A stretch of DNA of 64,000 bases, from contig NZ_JAGTUK010000001.1 in the NCBI RefSeq assembly GCF_018224615.1, positions 496,001-560,000 of the forward strand, written 5' to 3'. This DNA comes from Microbacterium paraoxydans (GTDB taxonomy: Bacteria; Actinomycetota; Actinomycetes; Actinomycetales; Microbacteriaceae). The notes beneath the pieces were generated by a model that did not search any database, had not been told where the DNA came from, and worked only from the letters and a program-made list of their open reading frames with translations. Shown one piece after another: positions 57,749-64,000 of the stretch; within the stretch, counting starts at the first letter, position 1; each line of letters starts with the position of its first letter. Made by a program: the position numbers and the translations under genes.

Positions 57749-60700
57749 AGGTACGGCTGACCCTGCTGCGTCAGGGAGCGGCATCCAGCGACATCGAGGT
57801 CACGGCGGAGAGCACGGCGACGATCGGCGAGATCGCGGCGATGATCGTGCGGGCCGACCCCCTGGGCTCGTTCGCGCACGCCGACCCGACGGCCGTGACG
57901 CTGGAGGCGTACAGCTCGGTCGTGTCCGGTGCGGGCGACCTGCTCGCCCCGGAGTCCACGTTCGCGCACGTGGGCCTCGCGCACGGCGCGACCGTCCGCG
58001 TGGTCCCCGCGTCGTACGAGCAGCGTCCGGTGGTCGGTCGCATGGAGGTGGGCTCCGGCCCGGGGGCGCGGTCGATCGCCCTCACCCGCGGCACGATCGT
58101 GCTGGGTCGCGACGAGTCGTGCGACGTGGTGATCGACGACCCGCTGGTGTCCAAGAAGCACGCGCGGCTCGAGATCGGCGACCGCGTCGAGCTGATCGAC
58201 CTGAACTCCGCGAACGGCATCCTCGTCGACGGCGCCTCGGTCGTGCGCCTCGTGGCGGCCGAGGGGGAGTTGTCGGTCGTGCTCGGCGACACCGCGGTGC
58301 GCGTGAAGGTCGAGGCGGGAGCGACGAAGCCCTCCCCGGCGGAGGCCTCGATCCGCCAGGTGGAGTTCGTGCGCTCGCCGCGCGTGGAGGAGCGCTACCT
58401 GGGCGAGGAGGTCGACGGCACCGACCTGCCGGTCCCGCCGCGCAAGCAGCCGTTCCCGCTGCTCACGCTCGTCGCTCCGCTGCTCATGGGCGGCGCGATG
58501 TACGCGTTCACGCAGAACCTGCTGTCGATCATGTTCGTGGCGCTGTCGCCGCTGCTGATGATCGGCACGTGGCTCACCACGAAGAACCAGCAGAAGCGTG
58601 AGCTGGAAGACGACAAGAAGCGCTTTGAGGAGCAGCTCGAACGTCTGGATGCGCGACTGCAGAGCGAGCGCGACCGCGAGATCGACGTGCGCCGCCGCGA
58701 GGTGCCGCTGCTGCGGGAGATCAGCGACGCCGCGCTCACCGCCGGTCCGCTGGTGTGGACGCGCCGCACGGAGCACTGGTCGTTCCTGCACGTGCGACTG
58801 GGCATCGGTGACACCGCCTCGCGCAGCTCCGTCAAAGACTCGAACGGCCGCGATCGCGCGATCCCGGAGTACGTCGACCGGCTCGACGCCGTGGTCGACG
58901 CGACCAGGGTCGTGCCGCAGGTGCCGATCCTGGAGGATCTGACCGACGTCGGCGCGCTCGGCATCGCGGGGCTCGGCGGCCGGTCGACCGGCTACGCGCG
59001 GGCGCTGCTCGCCCAGGTCACGGGACTGCACGCTCCGGCCGACCTCGGCGTCGTGGGCCTGTGGGGTCCGCGGTGGGGTGCGCAGCTGGCCGACGCCAAG
59101 TGGCTGCCGCACGCGTGGTCGGCTCAGGCCGTGCTGGGCGTGCAGCCGATCGGCGACGGGCCCACGTCGGCGGGGCAGATCGTCGCCCGCCTGGAGGAGC
59201 TGATCGCGCAGCGCTCGACCCGCAGCGGCGACGCGGTCGAGCTCGGGGCGCTGGAGGCGGAGAAGGCGGCGACCAACAGCGGCTCGAAGGTGGGCGAGGA
59301 CTCCCGCAGCCGGCACGACGCGGTGCCCAAGCCGGCCATCGTGGTGCTGATCGCGCCGGACGCCCCGGTGGACCGCGGGCGGCTCATCCAGCTCTCGGAG
59401 CGCGCGGCCACCCGCGGCATCTTCCCGGTGTGGCTCACGGAGGACGCGGCCGCGCTTCCCGCGTCCTGCCGGACGTTCGTGGAGCTCGGTGCGACCGACA
59501 GCGCGCACTTCGTCCGCCTGGGCGAGGTCGTCGACGATCTCTCCGTCGACGAGCTCACGCGCGAGCAGTTCGCGGTGTTCGCCCGCGCCCTGGCCCGCCT
59601 GACCGATGCGGGCGAGGTGGCGCTGGACCGCAGCGACGTGCCCCGCACGATCTCGATGCTGCACCTGCTCGGCCGCGACATGGCGACGCAGCCGGAGAGC
59701 GTGATCGACCGGTGGACGCAGAACGACTCGCTGCACGCGCGGCGCAAGAGCGGCTCGGCCCGCCGGTATCAGCCCAAGCTCCGTGCCCTGGTCGGCGCGG
59801 GGGCCGAGGGGGCGCTGCAGCTCGACCTGCGGCAGCAGGGCCCGCACGCGCTGGTGGGTGGCACGACCGGGTCGGGCAAGAGCGAGTTCCTGCAGGCGTG
59901 GGTGCTGGGCATGGCGACCGAGTACAGCCCGGAGCGGCTGACGTTCCTGTTCGTGGACTACAAGGGCGGCTCGGCGTTCGCGGATTGCGTGAGCCTGCCG
60001 CACTGCGTGGGCATCGTGACCGACCTGAACGAGCACCTGGTGCGCCGGGTTCTCGTGAGCCTGCGCGCCGAGCTGCACTACCGGGAGCACCTGTTCAACC
60101 GCAAGAAGGCGAAGGACATCCTGGAGCTGGAGCGTGCGGGCGACCCGCAGGCCCCTCCCGCGCTCGTGCTGGTGATCGACGAGTTCGCGGCGCTCGCGAA
60201 GGAGGTCCCGGAGTTCGTCGACGGCGTGATCGACATCGCCCAGCGGGGTCGCTCGCTCGGCATCCACCTGATCATGGCGACGCAGCGTCCGGCGGGCGTG
60301 ATCAAGGACAACCTGCGGGCGAACACCAACCTGCGCGTGGCGCTGCGCATGGCCGACGAGACCGACAGCAACGACGTGATCGGCACGAAGGACGCGGCGT
60401 TGTTCGATCCGGGCACGCCCGGCCGCGGTATCGCCAAGACGGGGCCCGGGCGCATGACGCTGTTCCAGTCGGCGTACTCGGGCGGCTGGAGCCTGGGTGA
60501 GGACGAGGGCACCGAGGTGGCGATCGCGGCGTTCGGCTCGACGGACCAGGGCCCGTGGGAGCTGCCGATCGATGAGAGCGCGGTCGTGGTCGATGAAGAC
60601 CTGGGGCCGAACGACCAGCAGCGCCTGGTGAGCACGATGGTGCTGGCGGCGCAGGCCGCCGAGGTCGCGCCGCCGCGGCGGCCGTGGCTCGACGAGCTCG

Positions 60701-62217
60701 CGCCCACGTTCGACCAGCTCAAGCTGCCGCAGCGCACGGACGCGGCGCTGCTGCTCGGGGTGATCGACGAGCCGGAGCGTCAGGAGCAGGTGCCGTTCCA
60801 CTTCCTGCCCGACACCGAGGGTCACATGGTGATCTACGGCACCAGCGGTTCCGGCAAGAGCGCGGCGCTGCGCACGCTCGCGGTGTCGGCGGGCATCACT
60901 CCGCGCGGCGGACCCGTGCAGGTGTACGGGCTCGACTTCGGGTCTGGCGCGCTGCGCATGCTCGAGCCGCTGCCGCACGTGGGGTCGGTCATCTCGGGCG
61001 ACGACGCCGAGCGGGTCGCGCGGCTGTTCGCCACGCTGCGCCAGGAGCTCGACCGCCGCGGCGACGCCTATTCCGCGGTGGGGGCGGCGACGCTCACGGA
61101 GTACCGGCAGCTGTCCGGCAAGACCGACGAGCCGCGCATCCTGGTGCTGATCGACGGGTTCGCGGCGTTCCGCAACGACTACGAGGCCGTGATCGGACGC
61201 ACCGACACGTACAACGCGCTGCAGGAGGTGCTGTCGGACGGCCGTTCGGTGGGTATCCACGTGGTGCTGTCGGCCGACCGGTTCCAGAGCATCCCGAGCG
61301 CGCTGAACGCGATGCTGCAGCGCCGGGTGGTGCTGCGCATGGCCGATGCCGACGCGTACAACATCCTCAACGTGCCGAAGGACGTGCTGACGCCCGAGTC
61401 GGTGCCCGGCCGGGCGATCGTGGGCGAGAACGAGGCGCAGATCGCGATCATCGGCGGCACGCGCAGCATGAAGGAGCAGTCGCTGGCGATCGAGCGGATG
61501 GCCGCGTCGATGTCGCGCCGCGGGGTGCCCGATGCGCCGCCGGTGCGGGCGCTGCCGCTCAGCTACGGGGTGGAGGAGCTTCCGGCGACCGTGGGCGATC
61601 AGCTCGTGGTGGGCCTGGCGGACAGCGACCTCGGGCCGTTCGGGATCGAGCCCACCGGCACGTTCGTGATCGCGGGGCCGCCCGCGAGCGGCAAGAGCAA
61701 CGCGCTCGCGGCGATCACGCAGCAGGTGCTGCGGGCACGGCCGGGCACGCCGACGCTGTTCCTCGGCTCCACCCGCTCTCCGGCCCGCAACGCCGTGTCG
61801 TGGAGTGCGACCGCGGCCGACGGCATCAGCGGCACGGCGGCCGTGGCCGAGATCGTGGAGAAGGCGGAACAGGGGCTGAAGCCCGTGGTGGCGGTGGAGG
61901 GCGTGGCCGAGTTCGCGTCGTCGCTGCTGGAGATGCCGCTGTCCGACCTGGTCAAGCGCGCGACCCGCGGTGAGCTGCTGCTGATGTTCACGGGCGACAC
62001 GAGCGAGTGGACGAGCAACTTCGGGCTCCTCGGGGAGATCAAGCAGGCGCGGCGCGGCGTGGTGCTGCAGCCGGAGACGATCGACGGCGAGCTGGTGCTC
62101 AAGGCCCCGCTGCCGCGCATCGGCCGCGGCGAGTTCCCGGTGGGGCGGGCGGTGCTGGCGCAGCGCGGCAAGATCGTGCGCGTGCAGTTCCCGCTCGTGA
62201 TCCCGGAGACCGTGTGA
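57745..62217 (+). CDS. FHA-bearing FtsK/SpoIIIE-type secretion ATPase (EssC/EccC-like)
   Basis: A 1490-aa motor. The first 90 residues form a small beta-rich domain. An FHA domain (about 100-190) has IVLGRDESC and VSKKHARLEI. Two membrane helices lie at about 235-277, followed by three FtsK domains with Walker A GGTTGSGKSE (about 704), GTSGSGKSA (about 1031) and GPPASGKSN (about 1310). Walker B is intact only in the first (LVLVIDEFAAL); the second reads VLIDGFAAF and the third VVAVEGVAEF. N-terminal FHA plus three motor domains is the EssC plan of firmicute type VII systems rather than that of mycobacterial EccC. It pushes WXG100-type substrates through the membrane. Confidence 0.93.
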   Translation: MKVRLTLLRQGAASSDIEVTAESTATIGEIAAMIVRADPLGSFAHADPTAVTLEAYSSVVSGAGDLLAPESTFAHVGLAHGATVRVVPASYEQRPVVGRMEVGSGPGARSIALTRGTIVLGRDESCDVVIDDPLVSKKHARLEIGDRVELIDLNSANGILVDGASVVRLVAAEGELSVVLGDTAVRVKVEAGATKPSPAEASIRQVEFVRSPRVEERYLGEEVDGTDLPVPPRKQPFPLLTLVAPLLMGGAMYAFTQNLLSIMFVALSPLLMIGTWLTTKNQQKRELEDDKKRFEEQLERLDARLQSERDREIDVRRREVPLLREISDAALTAGPLVWTRRTEHWSFLHVRLGIGDTASRSSVKDSNGRDRAIPEYVDRLDAVVDATRVVPQVPILEDLTDVGALGIAGLGGRSTGYARALLAQVTGLHAPADLGVVGLWGPRWGAQLADAKWLPHAWSAQAVLGVQPIGDGPTSAGQIVARLEELIAQRSTRSGDAVELGALEAEKAATNSGSKVGEDSRSRHDAVPKPAIVVLIAPDAPVDRGRLIQLSERAATRGIFPVWLTEDAAALPASCRTFVELGATDSAHFVRLGEVVDDLSVDELTREQFAVFARALARLTDAGEVALDRSDVPRTISMLHLLGRDMATQPESVIDRWTQNDSLHARRKSGSARRYQPKLRALVGAGAEGALQLDLRQQGPHALVGGTTGSGKSEFLQAWVLGMATEYSPERLTFLFVDYKGGSAFADCVSLPHCVGIVTDLNEHLVRRVLVSLRAELHYREHLFNRKKAKDILELERAGDPQAPPALVLVIDEFAALAKEVPEFVDGVIDIAQRGRSLGIHLIMATQRPAGVIKDNLRANTNLRVALRMADETDSNDVIGTKDAALFDPGTPGRGIAKTGPGRMTLFQSAYSGGWSLGEDEGTEVAIAAFGSTDQGPWELPIDESAVVVDEDLGPNDQQRLVSTMVLAAQAAEVAPPRRPWLDELAPTFDQLKLPQRTDAALLLGVIDEPERQEQVPFHFLPDTEGHMVIYGTSGSGKSAALRTLAVSAGITPRGGPVQVYGLDFGSGALRMLEPLPHVGSVISGDDAERVARLFATLRQELDRRGDAYSAVGAATLTEYRQLSGKTDEPRILVLIDGFAAFRNDYEAVIGRTDTYNALQEVLSDGRSVGIHVVLSADRFQSIPSALNAMLQRRVVLRMADADAYNILNVPKDVLTPESVPGRAIVGENEAQIAIIGGTRSMKEQSLAIERMAASMSRRGVPDAPPVRALPLSYGVEELPATVGDQLVVGLADSDLGPFGIEPTGTFVIAGPPASGKSNALAAITQQVLRARPGTPTLFLGSTRSPARNAVSWSATAADGISGTAAVAEIVEKAEQGLKPVVAVEGVAEFASSLLEMPLSDLVKRATRGELLLMFTGDTSEWTSNFGLLGEIKQARRGVVLQPETIDGELVLKAPLPRIGRGEFPVGRAVLAQRGKIVRVQFPLVIPETV

Positions 62218-62232
62218 GCCGCGGCGGATTCA

Positions 62233-62277
62233 TGGGGACTTCTCCCCATAGGCAGGGCTCATCGCCTTCGTTACTCT
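62233..62277 (+). promoter_or_regulatory. TGGGGA-N4-TCCCCA operator and -10 of the WXG100 gene
   Basis: TGGGGACTTCTCCCCA (62233-62248) is followed 23 nt later by TACTCT (62272-62277), with TAGGCA as a weak -35 between. The layout repeats that at 41006-41051. It gives the WXG100 gene its own promoter, 16 nt after the FtsK stop. The repeat could double as a weak terminator, but no T-run is present. Confidence 0.6.
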
Positions 62278-62329
62278 CGAAGAACAAGAACACCTCCGGC
62301 ACCGGCCGGGGCGACCGGAAGGTAACACC

Positions 62330-62626
62330 ATGACGAACCTCAAAGTCAGCTACGCCGACATGAAGGACGCTGCTGGCCGTCTCCGCACGGGCCAGCAGGA
62401 GATCGAGACCCAGCTCAAGAACCTGCGTGCGTACGTGTCGCAGCTCGTCTCGGGCGGCTTCGTGACCACGTCCGCGTCGGGTGCGTTCGACGCGTCGTAC
62501 GCGCAGTTCAACCAGGGCGCGACCGCGACCATCGCGGGCATCGAGGGCATGGCCCGCTTCCTCGACGTGGCGGCCCAGTCGCTGCAGTCGACCGACGAGC
62601 AGCTCGCCGCGCAGATCCGCCAGTAA
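62330..62626 (+). CDS. WXG100-family secreted protein
   Basis: A 98-aa all-helical protein of the ESAT-6/CFP-10 superfamily. Helix 1 (YADMKDAAGRLRTGQQEIET) and helix 2 (YAQFNQGATATIAGIEGMARF) flank the turn LVSGGFVTTSASGAF, where the usual Trp-x-Gly is replaced by Ser-Gly-Gly. Such Trp-less members are common in actinobacteria outside mycobacteria. No C-terminal YxxxD/E signal is evident. It is the probable substrate of the FtsK ATPase encoded just upstream, acting as a homodimer because no partner gene is visible. GGAAGG precedes the ATG. Confidence 0.9.
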   Translation: MTNLKVSYADMKDAAGRLRTGQQEIETQLKNLRAYVSQLVSGGFVTTSASGAFDASYAQFNQGATATIAGIEGMARFLDVAAQSLQSTDEQLAAQIRQ

Positions 62627-62636
62627 AGCCTCAGCG

Positions 62637-62671
62637 AGAAGAGGGGATGCCGATACGGCATCCCCTCTTCT
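62637..62671 (+). terminator. Strong terminator after the WXG100 gene
   Basis: A perfect 16-bp stem (AGAAGAGGGGATGCCG and complement) with a 3-nt loop, 10 nt after the stop. No T-run. Confidence 0.8.
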
Positions 62672-62698
62672 GCATGTGCGACCGGATATGGCGGCAGC

Positions 62699-62734
62699 AC
62701 TTCGCCCTCATCTGTCGACGAAGAAGGGCGAAGT
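62699..62734. promoter_or_regulatory. Inverted repeat upstream of the secreted protein gene
   Basis: ACTTCGCCCT and AGGGCGAAGT form a perfect 10-bp inverted repeat with a 16-nt centre, 21 nt upstream of the -35 of the next promoter. It is a candidate activator site. Confidence 0.35.
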
Positions 62735-62755
62735 ATCGTCGAGCTCTCTAAAATA

Positions 62756-62784
62756 TTGATCTCTTCCGACGGTATTCCTAGCGT
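62756..62784 (+). promoter_or_regulatory. Promoter of the secreted protein gene
   Basis: TTGATC, 17 nt, TAGCGT. It shares the -10 TAGCGT, the 17-nt spacing and an ATATTG around the -35 with the promoters at 34906-34940 and 63879-63913, but lacks their GGCA-N3-TGCC. The leader is about 100 nt in a locally AT-rich stretch. Confidence 0.6.
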
Positions 62785-62891
62785 GGTTCACCAATAGATA
62801 AATGCGCAAGAGATGTTTCCGCTATGCGCCGCGGTATCTGGGGGGAGGCCGCGCGCGAGAAATGTCTCTTCCGAAAAGAAAGGGATGAATT

Positions 62892-63644
62892 ATGCAGTCG
62901 AAGACGATCGCGGAGGGGCGCCGTGCGGGAGGCCGGTCGCGCTGGGGTGCGATGTCGCTGGTCTCCGGAGTCGCGGCTCTTCTGATCGCGGCCACCGTCG
63001 CCACGCCGGCGTCGGCCGACGAGATCGGCACGGGCTACGGCCGCACCGATTGTTCGAACGGTGCGGCGGCGCGGTTCACGACGCTGCCGCTGTGTCCGCA
63101 GCAGCCGTGGGAGAAGACGTTCAAGCGGGTCACCGACGGCCTCCTCAGCGGCGGCACGTCGGAGATCGCGAACAACATGCTGCGGGAGAACTGCGCGCCC
63201 GGTCAGGTGAGTCACATCGCTGCCCGGTTCTCCACCGCGCCGACGTGCACCGTGAGGGAGCCCACCGACGGGGAGAAGCTCGGCGCGCGCCTGGGTATGG
63301 CCCTGGGCGGCCTCGGCTTCAAGGTCCCCGCTGTCCCGCTCGGAGAGGGGGTGGAGGGCGCGGAGTCCTTCGTCGGCTCCCTGCCCCTCGACGCCGAGAC
63401 GGTGGCGACGCGGACGGCCTCGCTCACGGCCTCGGGCCTCAAGGCGGGCGCTCAGGCCGTCCCGGGTTCCACCGCCGCGGGCGGTGCGGGTGCGCCGGCG
63501 GACGCTCCGCAGGAGAGCCAGGGGCAGGGCGCGGGCGTCGATCAGAGCCAGGGTGCGTCGAACCAGCCGGAGAGCGTCTGGGGACAGCAGGGCTGGAATG
63601 ACCAGGGGGAGTGGGTCGATCAGCCGCAGACCAGCGGCTTCTGA
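62892..63644 (+). CDS. Secreted protein of unknown function next to the WXG100 gene
   Basis: No family recognised. The 250-aa product has a Sec signal peptide (about 1-42, ending ATPASADE) and two Cys-bounded segments, CSNGAAARFTTLPLC and CAPGQVSHIAARFSTAPTC, that repeat the pattern AARF-(S/T)-T-x-P-x-C. A hydrophobic Gly-rich stretch and a Gln/Ser/Trp-rich tail (SVWGQQGWNDQGEWVDQ) follow. The two disulfide-sized loops suggest an extracellular binding protein. Its own promoter and the terminator upstream show it is transcribed apart from the WXG100 gene. It could be an accessory or cargo of the type VII-like system. AAAGGGA is the ribosome binding site. Confidence 0.8.
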   Translation: MQSKTIAEGRRAGGRSRWGAMSLVSGVAALLIAATVATPASADEIGTGYGRTDCSNGAAARFTTLPLCPQQPWEKTFKRVTDGLLSGGTSEIANNMLRENCAPGQVSHIAARFSTAPTCTVREPTDGEKLGARLGMALGGLGFKVPAVPLGEGVEGAESFVGSLPLDAETVATRTASLTASGLKAGAQAVPGSTAAGGAGAPADAPQESQGQGAGVDQSQGASNQPESVWGQQGWNDQGEWVDQPQTSGF

Positions 63645-63672
63645 CCCCCCGGCGCGTCAGCGCCGTTGAACC

Positions 63673-63716
63673 GTCGGCCCCCGGTCATCGCCTCGCCAGG
63701 ATGCCCGGGGGCCGAC
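63673..63716 (+). terminator. Hairpin after the secreted protein gene
   Basis: A perfect 12-bp stem (GTCGGCCCCCGG and complement) with a 20-nt loop, 28 nt after the stop. Confidence 0.6.
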
Positions 63717-64000
63717 CCTTGCTCGCGCACGTGCAGTGGCGGCACGGTGTCTCGGTCTGCGGTCGATTCCTGCGGATGATCCGCCGGTGTCTTTCTGGCC
63801 GCTCGGGCCGCGACAATTGTGCGCGGCGATTTCCGTCCGGATCGCCGCAATGGACCAGTGAATCGCGCCCTCGGGGTGGGCATATTGCCATTCACAATGG
63901 TGCGGAATAGCGTGTGAGCGAAACGCGCCGTCGATAGTCCGAATTGCGCATGATCTGACCCCCGCGCTTGTTGCCGATGGTCACTTTATGCGCAGATTCC
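63717..64000. other. Non-coding right end of the window
   Basis: No gene supported. It contains the promoter element at 63879 and then about 90 nt of possible leader, so a gene beginning just beyond 64000 on the plus strand is expected. Confidence 0.5.
63879..63913 (+). promoter_or_regulatory. Promoter matching that of the 631-aa secreted protein
   Basis: GGCATATTGCCAT, 17 nt, AGCGTG (TTGCCA-N17-TAGCGT), identical in both blocks and in spacing to 34906-34940 on the other strand. It probably drives a gene beyond the window that is co-regulated with the 631-aa protein. Confidence 0.6.

Overview
The window is chromosomal DNA of a high-GC actinomycete. Many genes start with GTG, many start codons overlap the preceding stop (ATGA or GTGA), and several promoters are leaderless. 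It carries a DtxR/IdeR-type iron box, a TCGAA-N6-TTCGA type LexA box, DUF222-HNH and Abi_2 genes, and an actinobacterial FHA/kinase/FtsK locus. I infer Microbacteriaceae, most likely Microbacterium; no rRNA or marker gene confirms the genus. I see no rRNA, tRNA, CRISPR array, transposase or prophage.

Layout. 1-5.0 kb: the tail of a DEAD-box helicase, YaeQ, a radical SAM protein, a VanY-type carboxypeptidase, an acyl-CoA dehydrogenase and a MazEF-like toxin-antitoxin pair. 5.2-13.3 kb: a catabolic operon with a GntR/HutC regulator, a 2-hydroxyacid dehydrogenase, an LsrK-type kinase, an LsrF-type thiolase/aldolase, a cupin and a CUT1 ABC importer without its ATPase. 13.3-15.9 kb: a beta-lactamase-fold protein and a DUF222-HNH endonuclease behind a LexA box. 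15.9-20.1 kb, minus strand: an iron-box-controlled ECF transporter (fused ATPases, T component, separate S component) with a siderophore-interacting reductase. 20.3-31.4 kb: a secreted subtilase, then cstA-ybdD, an Abi_2 defence gene with a candidate small RNA, a LytS/LytTR two-component system and an SSS-family symporter with its small subunit. 31.4-41.0 kb: pirin, a GNAT protein, a 631-aa secreted Ser/Pro-rich protein of unknown function, RecQ, an acyl-CoA oxidase, a zinc alcohol dehydrogenase and Tag glycosylase.

41.1-63.6 kb is the most interesting part. Eleven tightly packed or overlapping genes encode a 2021-aa membrane-anchored Ig-like/Fn3 protein, MoxR, DUF58, a membrane transglutaminase homologue whose triad appears to be lost, an RDD-FHA protein, a PP2C phosphatase, an FHA protein, a transmembrane Ser/Thr kinase, an FHA-like protein with a C-terminal helical domain, and a 1490-aa FHA-bearing EssC/EccC-type FtsK ATPase, followed by a WXG100 protein. 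A secreted cysteine-containing protein lies just beyond. This is a bifidobacterial PFNA-like kinase/Fn3/MoxR/DUF58/transglutaminase cluster joined to type VII secretion parts. No EccB, EccD, EccE or mycosin is visible. The Ig/Fn3 gene and the WXG100 gene share an inverted repeat, TGGGGA-N4-TCCCCA, placed 24 and 23 nt before a -10 element, which suggests a common regulator. A second shared promoter, GGCATATTGCCAT-N17-AGCGTG, precedes the 631-aa secreted protein and recurs at the right edge of the window.

How the parts fit together (inference): the kinase, phosphatase and FHA proteins probably set the phosphorylation state that controls the FtsK motor and export of the WXG100 protein. MoxR, DUF58 and the transglutaminase-like protein would assemble or chaperone the large envelope protein. 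The CstA, LytS/LytTR and SSS genes look like a pyruvate/carboxylate or peptide uptake module into which the Abi_2 gene has been inserted.
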